From positions 558,001 to 622,000 of the forward strand of contig VWZW01004863.1 of assembly GCA_013397115.1 (NCBI GenBank): DNA of 64,000 nt, read 5' to 3'. This document shows, piece after piece, positions 39,424 through 51,180 of the stretch (position 1 is its first letter; each line of letters starts with the position of its first letter). This DNA comes from Edolisoma coerulescens. Taxonomy: Eukaryota; Chordata; Aves; Passeriformes; Campephagidae. Under the pieces are notes generated by a model that was not told the origin of the DNA, did not search any database, and saw only the letters and a program-made list of their open reading frames with translations. A program made the translations under genes and the position numbers.

Positions 39424-42013
39424 TCTGGGAATATGTATTGTCATTTGTAAATATTTGTGTAGTGTTAAAAAAGTAGAAATAAGTCCAAGTGTACTTGTGA
39501 TTTTTCCAGCATAATTGAGTTAGTTCGGGATACGCTTTCTGTTTTTCAGCTGACACTGCAGACAAAGTTGTATGTACATGTCTGGTTTTCACTGATAGAA
39601 TTGATGTCAGTGAGAGAAGCCTCTAGCTTTTACTGGGTGCTAGATGGGTAAAAGCATGCTATAACAGGAACACTGATTAAAGGATTGATTGTTTTCAATA
39701 TACAAGTATATTTATAACCAAAAATGTCTTCTGATACAGATTCCAGTCTCTAGTTTTGAAAACATTTGTGATCTCATTTGCGTTAGTGAAACTACCAGGA
39801 TGGACGAACATAAGCTTTTACAGGATGGAAGCTCAAGTGAAAACATTTGTTACTTGTACACAAATACAGTTTAAAATCTCCTCGTAGCTGTTTGTCTGAA
39901 ATAAGAGACATTATTTTTTTTAATTCTTTGTCATTCTTAACATGTTTTAATAGAAATCATGAAACACAAAGAAATGGCCTGAATTCATTTTTGTAGAAAC
40001 TGCCCTAGAGTGATGTTTCCAGGGAATGTGGCCCATTAAGTTTTCACATTATTGCTGTTTCTTTGAACTTCTTTCCTTTAATGTTTGTGGTTTCCGAAGA
40101 TGAATTACTTTTTGTCTTTATTTTTCAGGATGCATTGTCCAAATGATGTAACAGGCAATAGCTTGAACTAGGAGTTTGTTGTATCTAATAACAATAGCAT
40201 ACTCTCATATTGAAGATTGGGATGAGACAGCAGTTAATCTCATTTTAAATGTGAAATTTTACGACGTTGTGGATTTGCTTGTTTTTTACTTTCTGGGTAA
40301 AATCCTTAACTCACTTAAGTAATCAGACATTTTGGTGTTGTCTTGAAAGGGATTAGGCTCTATATCAAAAACAGACAAAAAAAAAGGGAAATACTTCTGC
40401 TTGCTGGTTTGGAAAATGTTCGTAAATTCTAGGTAAAAAGAGTTAAAATATGTTTGTGAGGGATCTTTATAGCATTAATAGTAAGATTGGCATCTTTTTA
40501 TGCTTTTACTATTTTTTAATTTAAAATTTGTTAATTATGAACTTTTATCATTAATAGCTATCAAAAAAAGACTAAAGGTGATTAGTAAATGGCTTTGTAG
40601 ATTTGTCGATTATCCACACTAGAATATCTTCATTTTCAGATGAAAGTGTGCCTGGTTTTCACAAAAAATCATAAATTATCCAATGACGTCAGCTGTGTGC
40701 AGAAGCATTCTTCCAACTTTCAAATGAATTATTTTTGAAAACTATTGAGGCTGTATCAACTATTTACTTTTGATATGATATCATCTTAGTTATTCTTTAA
40801 GCTATTACAAACAGAATTAAGATACAAACAAAGACATTTAAAAATTGCAAAGAAGCAATTTTTGGTTAGAACATTCTAACTAGTGTAATGAAGCATAATC
40901 AAATCCTAATCAAGTAATGGTAGTCCATACAACAGCCAGCATATACATAAACTCATTTCCAATAGGAAAGCATCATCTCCTTCAGAATGACCTTCCTGTC
41001 ATATAAATTTGAACTGAAAATTTCTCAATGCTTTAATTTAACTTAAATGATAACATAAACATTGAAAAGTTGTGCTTTTGGTGAATGAAAATGGTTCAGA
41101 ATATTTTGTTTATCAAAAAATGTCTTCTACATATTTATTTTATTTCAGTGTTGATAGAAAAACAAATCCATGTGTTTGGGGGATTTCTTAGAACTACTGT
41201 GGAACATCGCTAAATGTCACTTCATTAGAGTGGTCCTGTCTATTCTATCTTTATTTCAAAAGAAAAGAACATGATAGGCTTGGGGGTTTTTTTACACTAA
41301 GCTGTTGCATTGATGAAAAGGCTTATAAGACCAATGGGCACTATTCTAGTTTTTGTTAAACAAGAACTTATTAAACAAGTAAGGAGTAAGTTGGTGTTTA
41401 TTCTAGTGCCACATAGGATTCTGTCACATAATGAATGAAGATTAAAGGAACAAAATCTTTAGTTAGTCTAATGAAAGAAAAAAACAAACCAAGCACCTCA
41501 CTAGCTTGTAGTCTGTTAAATCACCACTTTGATTAGAATGATTTGTTTCTTTAGGTAGAGCAAACTACAATTGATTTATTTTTGGCCATTTGCTAAGACA
41601 AGCTGATGTAGCACTCAATTGGAGGTGTGAAAATCTTTCCTCTTTCCCTCACAGTTAGTGGTGAAACTGTACCAACAAATTAGAAACCATTTAAGGGGAC
41701 TTTTAGTGGGAAAAGATATGGCTGCAACTAATGAACCAAGAGTAGAAAAGAAATAAATCACGATTGGTTATTTAGAGCTATAACATTCTCTAGCTACACA
41801 ATAATCTCATCCCAATACTGAATGAGCCCAAAATATCAGGACTGCAAAACAAAGCAGTGGCAGTCCTCACCAACCTTTCATCTAATTGCAGCACTGATTG
41901 TAAGTAGGACAGATTCAGAGTCTTCTTCAGCGTGATAAGTTTTGAACTGATGTCAAAAGACAAGGCACTATTCCCTTGTTTCTAGGGCATTGTGCTATAA
42001 TAAAAACATCTAC

Positions 42014-42103
42014 CAGTTGTACTCTATGAGACTCAGCTGCCTTGCTGTCAAAAATGCTGGAGGGGAGCAGGTAGGGACAGGTGAGGTCTGTAATTCTCAC
42101 CCA
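42014..42103 (-). CDS. Weak candidate coding exon
   Basis: On the minus strand a 90-base segment follows an acceptor (CCTTTTCATTCCAG, ending at 42104) and ends at a moderate donor (CAACTG|GTAGAT). It is in phase 0 at both ends and encodes 30 residues, WVRITDLTCPYLLPSSIF followed by about a dozen more. The frame continues open well past the donor (frame 41927-42190). It is somewhat GC-richer than its flanks. No family is recognised. An alternative donor lies just inside (TGG|GTGAGA), which weakens the model. Confidence 0.2.
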
Positions 42104-43687
42104 CTGGAATGAAAAGGCATTTTGAAGACTTCCAGTGTGTCTAGAAGACTTACACCTCCCATGGATTGTTCCTCTTGTCACTGAATACATGCAAGGATCA
42201 TAGGATCAAGACATTCTTCAGGTATTTGCATCCAAAAATCACAGATGAGATGCATAGCGGATTAAAGCATTTTCAGAGCAAATCTCCCAGTCATCCCCAT
42301 TTTTACCATGTTTTACATTACATTGCAGACCTCTCTGAGAGCTTGCATGCTAAATTCTTTTTTGATGAAACTCAGCTGGAAGGTATTTTTTTTCTGATGG
42401 CATCAAGTGTAATTGTTATGAGCATTGAGCCAGGACAGATCTAGTCCAGGGTAAATCCCACAAATCCACATTTGGTTAATACTGGGTTCTCATCACCATC
42501 TTACTCTGCAACTTTGATCCTTTGAGTCTTTCTGGCTTTTTTAGATAGGCACAGCCTCTATGTACTCCCAAGGATGCTGCCTTAGCTGGATTGAAATACT
42601 TCCCCCTTTTATCAGGGGAGTTTGAACTTCTAGTCTTGTCAAAATTCACCTAAGTACAAATCGTACCATAAAACACAGAATGAGAATTTTTCATGCTCTG
42701 CATTCATTGTTTTTTAAAAAATATATACTTCCTCATTTTGAAATATTTTATGTAGCAAGCACAAATCTTAAATTGGTAAAATTTCTGTGGCCTGTTTTGT
42801 GAACACTGTTGTACTTCATGTTTTCTATTCCATAAATTGATGATGCTGTTAAGAATGCTCCAAAATGAATTACAATTTAATAAAATAAATTCTTATGAAC
42901 ACTGCTATTGGGACTTGACTAGTGGTAGTTTTTAATCCAGAGAAACCATATCTGAAATTTACTGATAGCCAGTACGTGATAAGAGAAATAAACTAATTGC
43001 AATTGTAGTATCTTGGTTTTCTTAAATCAAGAAAGCAATGTCAGCAGTGCACCAGTAAAATTATAAACACACATCTTGAGGTCTGCCTTCTATTCATCAA
43101 AATAAGAAGCATTTCCAAGGAGTTCAACAAAAACACTTGCAATCTTTTTAAAATATTAATTTAAAAGATTAGAGTCTAGCTTTGAAGTGTCATATTATAT
43201 TGATAGTTACAGGGGATAAAAAAGTTAGTGAAATGACATCTAAAATGCAGGTTTAAAGCATTGTGCTTTAGCAAGTTACTTGTAAACAAAGATTTTTTTT
43301 TCTCTTTACTCCTTATGTTTTTACTTAAATTGACAGCTACCAGATGAAATTAATGGTCTGCCCCACATTCTATCTACCCCTCACTGGAAGAAATGTCTCT
43401 TATTTCTGAGCAATGAGTGTGTTGTATTTTGTTATGCAGCTCTTTTTTATCACTGTGAAATATATTTTCTCAAAATTCTTTAAAGCTTTATCCTGTGTTA
43501 TTCTATAAAACCTATAAAAGCACATAAAAAGAAAAGTGTTCATTTCTGAAGGCCTTAGAATTCACTTTACATTGATGCTTTGCTTTCCAGTTCTTGATTT
43601 CGCAGGTAGTCTTGATTTGAAATTGATCCTTGCAATTGTGAGAAAAAGAAAACCCGGAGTTTTACTTGCACTGCAGCTCTTTTGCAG

Positions 43688-43831
43688 CTGCCACAGTATG
43701 AAGCTAATGCAAGTCTGCATGAACTGCATTCCAAGGCTGCTACCTCTTTCCAGAATGGTACAGTGAAGCTCTACTGTAAATCCAAGTTGAATTCAAATGA
43801 GGAGTTTTTTGTGGTCCTGTATTGTCCCTAA
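43688..43831 (+). CDS. Weak candidate terminal exon with overlapping AATAAA
   Basis: After an acceptor-like TGCAGCTCTTTTGCAG (ending at 43687) an open frame of 47 codons runs from LPQYEANASLHELHSK to VVLYCP and stops at TAA (43829-43831). The stop overlaps an AATAAA polyadenylation hexamer (43830-43835), which is followed by T/G-rich sequence. Codon choice looks balanced for this AT-rich area. It has no ATG, so it would have to be an internal or last exon. In another phase (S, CHSMKLMQV) the frame is also open for 26 codons. There is no family match, and chance is a real alternative. Confidence 0.2.
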   Translation: MPQYEANASLHELHSKAATSFQNGTVKLYCKSKLNSNEEFFVVLYCP

Positions 43832-46557
43832 TAAAAGGTTTTGAGTCTGCTAGCTTGTCTAGATAAGTTTGATCAGCAGGGCTAATAGAATATATTGCTT
43901 CTCACTACCAAGCTTGTTTTGTTTAAGTGTTATATGGCATTCTAGGCAGTGTGCTTTGTCCTTAAGCAGTGAAGTGGTTCCTGACTGGTGGAAGCATAGT
44001 TCAGAGAAACTGAAGAGCTCAGGAATGCAGAGAAACGTCAGAAGGAAAAGAAAAATCTCTGTATTTTGTTGGAATATAGTGAATAGTTAAACAGAAATGC
44101 TTCAAAGAAGTTCTCCAATTTGGCCAAAATATCACTAATAAATTATACTGGTAAATTGTCCGTACAGAAATCTGAGCTTTGTGAGGCTGTAGCGTTTCAG
44201 GACCTGACCTTTTAACCTGGAACTTCCATGCAAATTGATCCAGGGCTTTCACATCCAATAAATATGTTCCTTTTAAATGAGCATTTCAGTATTTGAATTT
44301 TCTTGGTTTTAATCAGATTGAAATTAGATTTTGGAATATTAGATTCCCCCATGAAATGGAGTGACCTTGTGCATAGATAAAATAGGGAATAATATTGTAA
44401 TACGAGAGAACACTGTAATTTGCAGCAGCTGTTAAACTTTTCAAAGGTGTCTTCTTTTGTTGCTGTCTTATTTATACAGGTTCTGGTGGGGCTACCCATC
44501 AAACATGCACTGTTAAGTAGTTAGGCTGCTGGCAGCCAAGTTTCACAAAATATTAAACCTGTGGTGTGTAAGCAGACTAATCATGGCTTTCAGATTGCTT
44601 TATCACACTTTTCTTAGGTGACTGTATTGTCCACAATGCGGAGAGTATCTTCAATTAAATGTGATACAATTCAAGTCAGGTTTTATTCTTCTGCAGCTTG
44701 GTGAAGGTAGGAATAGTGGCAGAGGCACTAGAGCTGGCTCTTGTGAGCATTACAGAGTCACAGCGATATCCATTTACACTCCGTTCACGTTGGGGTAGCT
44801 GATGCTACAAAAGAGGCCCAGAATGGCTGCTTCATTTTCAAATGAAAAGGAGATCCTGCAGAATTAGCACTTGACTAAGAAAGAGGTTGCACTAAAGGTG
44901 CATGCAGGTGAGTGGAAAATTCACACCAAACCCTGATGCCATTTTGTGTCATTGTTTCGTTTACATGTTCAGCTACATTATCATAGTGCAAACAGTGTGA
45001 AGAGTAAGAATGTCAGCAGTTTCCTAGACTGAGGCGTGTCTGAATATCAGCACGTGTAAGTCATACATCTGCTAGTGAACCAAAAGGGGAAGAAGATGCA
45101 GGAGAGACTATAAGTGATCTATTAATTACCTCTGATTATAACTGTAAATGCTACAAAGCTAGTGAGAAAACCTGGCAAATGTCTTTTATACCAAAATCAT
45201 TGAAACTATTATCTTTTCTTTTGCTGTCTCAGTTTTCTCTCTTCAGTGTCAGAGAGAACTTGGGGCTGATACTGTGCATTTGTGCACTACCCATGCACTG
45301 GAAAATGGAAAGTGAGCTTTCTATATTGCCTTCCTATCCTTTTCTGAGGAAAAAGGGAAAAAAAAAGAAAGAAAAATAGCAAGGTGACTTTATAGGCTCT
45401 ACTATTTGGCAACATTAGAAGAAATACTTTTACTCTTGAACATTCTAACCATGTGTGCAAATTTTCCATACCTTTCAGAAAAATACTGGCAGTTTTGCTC
45501 TTTATGGCATGTTTGAATTAAGCAGTGTGCAATGGTACGTGCAGGACTTCAGTGCAGTCTCACAGGTCTTGTTCTAGGTGATTCATTTTTTCCAGCTGTT
45601 GGTTAAAGAAAGCAGATTCAGGTGTTAACAGAAACCAAGAAATAGTGAACTCCAAGGGGACAGGTTCAATTTGCATAGCATGATGAAATACAGTTTCTTT
45701 GAAAACCATTCATTTTCCAGTTCAGAGGTATTTATATCTTTACTATATTTCCAGCTTGTTTGTTTAATGCACTTTTGCTACATTGCATTCTGGTAATTTT
45801 AAAGAACAGAGAAAGGCATGGCTCTTATGTAAACAGAGAGCTGAGGAGAAGCCCAGTTGCAGCCCTGGCCTGTGGTGTGGGAATGTGTAGCAATACAGAC
45901 AGTAAAAGTACCCAGGTGGGGAAATATAAACCTTAGAATTCCTTCTCTCTTTGACATGTCTGTGTCCAAGGAATATATCTGTGAGAAGCATATTTTGCCA
46001 CATGTTCAAAAACATGTACGTAACTTTATGGACATGTACCAATTCACCTGTCAGTTTAATGTAGTTCATATTGTCAATAAGAGACTTAATGGCAGGGTAG
46101 TATTGATATAAGTATGGTATAATATGGTATTATATGGGAAATGCTCCCATTATAGTGGGAAATGGTTCTGGGACAGAAAGGTGAAGCTGTAACAGGAAAG
46201 GATTAGCTAATATTCTAATGAAGAGGAGCAGAAGAGGAGAGGGGTGATTATGCAAGTAGTACAGTAGTCTGAATATCTCATTCAGTTGTGCTGGGCTTTT
46301 TTCCACAAGTTACAACAAATGGGCAGACAATGAACACGTGATAAATTACCTGATCTTGGTTCTCACCCACACTCACATACTTGCATCTTTTGTTCCTGAA
46401 TACGGGAACATCCCCATTGTCTGGGAAAATGGCATCAGGAAGGGTATTCTGTATGCCATTTTCTGTATCCAGTTAAACATTTTGGATTAGTTCTAGGTGA
46501 TGTACTTTTACAATACAAAACATGAGATTTAAGGTAGGACTCTCAAGCAACTTTTTT

Positions 46558-47048
46558 CGATTTCAGTAAAGCTTTCTGTCTACCACAGGGTCCTTCTGAA
46601 CAAAATGTTCAGCACACAACAGCTGGATAAACACATAATGTGATGGATGAGCAACTGGCTCATGGGTTGGTCATAAAGGTTTATAGTAAATGTGATGGCA
46701 TCAGGCTGTTGAACTGTCCCCAGTGGGGTTCTACCAGGCGCCAGGCGCCATCCTGAGCCCTGTGCTCTTCAACATCTCAGGCCCCAACTTGGACAGAGAA
46801 CTCGAAGGTATATCAAGTAAGTTTGCTGATTACAGTAAGTTGAGAGGAGCTGTTGGGCCCTTCAAAGGCAGAGAGGCCCTGCACAGAGACCCAGACAAAC
46901 TAGAGGGCTGGGCAATCACAACCATATGAAGTTAAGCAAAAGCAAGTGGTGGGTTCTGCAACTGGAGCAGGGCAACCCTGGATTCCATACAGACTGGGGA
47001 GCGAGATGCTGGAGATTCATGCCACGGAAAGGGGCCTGGGGGGTTTTG
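46558..47048 (+). repeat. CR1 LINE fragment from the reverse-transcriptase region
   Basis: The plus strand encodes broken remains of CR1 ORF2: the DFSKAF-like start (GATTTCAGTAAAGCTTTCTG), the domain around SPVLFNIS (normally LGPVLFNIF), then SKFADYSKL (normally SKFADDTKL) and the DPDKLEGWA region. The second catalytic aspartate of the FADD box is replaced by tyrosine (FADY), and frameshifts and stops are present, so it cannot encode an active enzyme. It stops before the CR1 3' untranslated region, so it is truncated at both ends, which is unusual for a simple CR1 insertion. Confidence 0.93.
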
Positions 47049-48177
47049 AGAGGAAGAAAATTCTCTGAAAAGCCTGAAACCTGTTATACTTGAATTCCTG
47101 ATAAATAATTAGTCCAAGCTGATCTAAAATTAATAGTTCCACTTAGATATTTGGGATTTGCCCCCTTGTGAGAAATTAAAACCCTGGCAAAATATATCGT
47201 TTGGAAAATGTTCTTACCTCTCCCAATCAGACTGTTTGCTCTCTGAAAATATGCTGAAGCAATAGGAGAATCTAGAGACTAATGAGCCATTCCGATAAAA
47301 AAAGAAGCTTTAAATCTAGCACAGATACATACCAGACTAAATTCTGGACATCTAATTTTTCAGTATTCTGGGCTTAATTAACATTTTTGCCTCAATTTCC
47401 CCATTAAAAAATGAGAAGCAATAAAATGCTTACCTTTATAGTCATAGGGATGCTCTGTTGGTAATTAGATGCTGTCAGACAGAATTACTGTAAATTACAG
47501 TAATTACTGTTCATTAATTAATTCTGTCAGTTTTATGTTTTATTGTAATGCACTGTCAAAGTGCTATAGTGTTTAAATTGGATGCATTTAAAATGAACAT
47601 TCACATTAAAAAGGAGTGAAAGAGAACCTTTTATTGAAATTAAAAAAAGTTCCAAAGAAATATTTTATTATGATCTAATTTTGGCTGTGGAATTCTGAAG
47701 CTGAAAAGTACCGCATACTAGTAATTGCATGTATTATTATAATTAAAAATGATAAAAAAAATATGAAGAGACATTCAGTATTTAAATTGAGCTGCTTACT
47801 TTAGAGCAGAATTCAGTATTTAATTGTAACATTCTCTGTTGAACCAGGTGTATTTCTAGCGAATGTTTCGTGCCAAAGAGAATTAAGGCAGGGAAGTTGA
47901 CATTTCCCTCAGGAGAAAAAGACTAAATATTAAATCTGTATCTCCCACTGCTGGAAATGAGGCTTCCTTTGGCTCACACTGCACTGAAATACTGTACATA
48001 TTGGTTTAATGTAGTAGTGTAATTTGCACTACTGCGATGAAGTGATAATTATCCTAGTTCTATATTCTCTGAAATTTTTGAATTATTTTATCTGTGTTAC
48101 TGACATGTAAATATGCAGAGAAAAGGATCTGCTCTTTCCACTGCTAGGTTAAGACATGGTTGGCAGAATAAATACTC
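47049..48177. other. AT-rich non-coding stretch
   Basis: Nothing was recognised except the nested inverted repeat at 47478-47528. It lies between two CR1 fragments of opposite orientation. Confidence 0.6.
47478..47528. repeat. Nested inverted repeats
   Basis: GACAGAATTA (47478-47487) pairs exactly with TAATTCTGTC (47519-47528). Between them lies a second palindrome, TACTGTA-AAT-TACAGTA. The whole 51-base unit could form a cruciform or branched hairpin. Confidence 0.7.
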
Positions 48178-48418
48178 CTCCTAAGGCAGCCCAGAATACC
48201 ATTAGCCCTCTTGGCCGCAAGGACACATTGCTGGCTCATAGTCAGATTGTTATTTACTAGGACCTTCAGATTCTTTTCTACCAAGCTGTTCCCCATCTGG
48301 GTATCCCCCAGCATTTACTTGGGATGGGTTTGTTTCTCCCCAGGTGCAAGGCTTTGCATGTCCCTTTTGTTAAGCTTCATGAGGTTCCTGTCAGCCTATC
48401 TCTCCAGCCTGTCAAGGT
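48178..48418 (-). repeat. CR1 LINE 3' region fragment, reverse orientation
   Basis: Landmarks are AATACCATTAGCCCTCTTGG, GACACATTGCTGGCTCATAG, CTGTTCCCCATCTGGGTATC, GGTGCAAGGCTTTGCATGTC and TCATGAGGTTCCTGTCAGCC, matching the CR1 3' coding end and untranslated region in reverse. Confidence 0.92.
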
Positions 48419-48556
48419 AAAAACTCACTAAAGTTATTACACTGAAAAGGAGAGCTAGAAGAAAAGTCACTTTAGTCTAACAACAGTGAATGCAGATAGA
48501 TTTATTTAAAACCATGTCAAGTTTCACCCAGCAGTTCAGACTTCTGTGTTTTAAGG

Positions 48557-48720
48557 GATTTTTTTTAGTTTTGTGGTTTTGGGGTTTTGTTTTGTTCTGG
48601 TTTTTCTCTGTTTTGGGTTTTTTGGTTTGGTTTGGGGTTTTTTTGGTTTTGTTTTGGTTTGGGGTTTTTTTTTGGTGTTTTGTTTTGTTTTGTTGTTTTT
48701 TGGTTTTTTGGGGTTTTTTT
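48557..48720. repeat. G/T-rich low-complexity tract
   Basis: About 165 bases built almost only of T runs separated by GG, GGG and GGGG, with occasional C. It explains the overlapping open frames at 48490-48744 (plus) and 48565-48765 (minus). It is the complement-strand version of the AAACC-rich tracts at 11266 and 28139. G runs of three or four recur, but loops are mostly longer than seven bases. Confidence 0.85.
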
Positions 48721-51180
48721 AATTCTAATAAAACACACCTGTAGGGAATAAAAGTAAAGTATCATTTGATGGGTTCACTTCAAGAAGGCAAGGGAGACAA
48801 AGGTAATTCTGCTTCAAGGATCTGGTTGATTTGAGTCCCATAGAGCAGAAAGTTCCCATTAAAAGCAATGCATTGACACTCAGGTTTCCTTAAACTAGGA
48901 GGAATTTAGGTTAAGCCTCTCTGTTGATACTAGCTGTGGTATTGCTTCAAGTAGGTGGAACAGAGCACATATGGAGCTTTTTTGTATCAAAGCTCCCTTT
49001 AAGTTAAAACCAAAGTGGAAGCTGTGCAGGTCATGAAATCCTGGAGTCACACTGTGACTGTACAACACTATTACCCAAGTCAAATGGCACTTTTTTGCTC
49101 TGATTTACTTTCTAAATTGATCAAAAGTCAGTGTTGATTTGAGTGTAGGTAGCTGAAGCTATGTGGATATGAAGTATAGTAAAGACAAATGCTAAAGTGC
49201 ATTCTAGAATATTACTTTACTGTTCAATCCTCCTAAAGGAGCTGTGAGTGAAGTAAAACTGCTGGAATGCCAGTGTAATTCATAACTGGCAAACAGTCTT
49301 CAGCAGTCAGTAGGAAGAGGATCCTGATAGCTGCCTCAAATGTAGAAGCACATTCTTTTCTATCTAAATCGGCATCAATATTTCATCAATACTCCAGTCC
49401 CATGCAGTAGGTCAATGATTTTAATTTTTTAATGTATTCCAAATGATTAGCACAATTTTAAACTTTTCATTCATTTTTTAAATCAAAATAAATAAAAATC
49501 TTTTATTGAAAGTAGATTTTTCTACACAGGAACCTGAGTTTTGGCCTTTTTCCTTTATTTTCTTATTAGTGTTTTGTTTTCCAAACTGGTATGAGTCTGC
49601 TATGCTAAAAATTATATATCTTTTCTTAAAAAATTCCCCAGAGCTTTGTTTTGATGTCAGATGATGAGATAAATTATTACTTCACTAGCTTTAAAAAGGA
49701 CTGTGTTGCCTAATTTGAAAGTAAAATTATATTGAACAATAATAAAATCAAATCCTTTTGGTAATCTGAGATTTTCTCAAAGGTATCTTTTCTGAGGCTG
49801 CTTTAGAAAAATTGCAGAGACTGATCTCTTTGAGCCTATGTAAGACGAAGTTTTTTATTGTTTATAGAATCTGCTATTTAAGGCACCTGTTAAGTGAGAT
49901 GGAAGTAATTTTTATGTGTTTGTGTTTGTCGCTTTGAATTATAGTGCTTGCATGTATCAAGAAATGAATGACAGATAAAATAGTTTCCTTTGTGGATATG
50001 TAAACAATAGTATTTGGCTATTTAATCTGATCAAACAATATTTACTTTGGATTTTAGGGTTTTTTTCCTTAACAAATTATGCTTTCAGCATAAATGCTGT
50101 CTCAGCTATTGAATAAACTCAGTGTCTCTCTCAGTGCATCTGTTATAATTATAGCAGTCCTTTACATTCAAAAACTTCTTCTTTTAATGTCTAGAATTAC
50201 GTAAAAAGTAAACATCATATTAGATGGAGATGATAGCAATGAAATACTTTGTTACAGCAGCAATGGAGTACTTTAATTTGGAGGCAGTAGTAGTAAATAC
50301 CTTCTTTCTTAGATTAAAGAATACCCAGGTAAAGACTCTTCTCTGAATGTCAATATGGTATTTAGGAAGTCTAGGAAGTACGGAAGTATGACCAGGGACA
50401 GGTTGAAAGAATTCATGGGAGTGGAGGTTCGGCTTGGGTTATTTTTGCTTGATAATCTAGTGGCATCTTGGGACAAACATTGGGTTATCTAGTACAAATT
50501 TAGATACTCAATTCCAATAGGTGAAAAGGTAATCCTAGGTGAAACAATGCCTGTAATTCTAACATGTCAAAAGACCACTTGTGTCAGTGATTATTCTGAG
50601 GGGCTCTCACACAGTGTTTCTGAAATGCTTTAATCTTAAATATGAAAATTATTCTGTAAAGATGTGGGGGAGCATATTTGCTTCAATCTGCGTATCAAAA
50701 ATAAGTTACGATAATGAGGTGAGGACAATTTGCACATCTCTTGGGCTAGTTTAAATTGCAGGTTTTTAGCTAGTATACTGCTCCCCACCTATTTTTTTCC
50801 CCAAAATCAATTACATTTTTATGTAATAATGGTACTAGTGTTAATATAATGTACTTCCTCTATGGACACAAAAATTGGAGGCAAGCAAGAACAATGTACA
50901 ATTAAAACTAATCATGCCATATAGTAAGTGAAAAAAGTAATTAATTAGCAGATCCTAGTAAGTAAATGTAAATGGAGGATCTCATCAAACAGCTGTATTT
51001 TTAGTGGATCTTTTAATCTCTAGTGCCTAATATTCTTTGTTCTTAAATTGGAAGAAAATGTAGGGTCACTTTTGGTGTTTGTGAATGATTCACAAACCAA
51101 AAGGAGGTAAAAAAAGCATCAATGGCTACAGTAGTTCTAATGGCTTTACCCATCCTGCTGTGTTAGATAACTTTATGTGA
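48721..51180. other. AT-rich non-coding stretch
   Basis: No gene or transposon recognised. The minus-strand frame at 48895-49083 is short and unsupported. Confidence 0.6.

Larger units (their letters stand above)
34349..46557. other. Long AT-rich non-coding stretch
   Basis: About 12 kb with no recognisable transposon. It contains a 10-base tandem repeat at 38913-38947, a T-rich tract at 39381-39423, an imperfect inverted repeat at 43141-43170 and two weak exon candidates (42014-42103 minus; 43688-43831 plus). A pyrimidine-rich segment at 36410-36760 supports the 126-codon open frame 36427-36807, but its composition (P, S, L, F) simply mirrors the base bias. Confidence 0.55.

Noticed and set aside
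48490..48744. 84-codon frame rich in F, W, G, V that resembles a membrane protein
   Set aside because: It is an artefact of the G/T-rich low-complexity tract.
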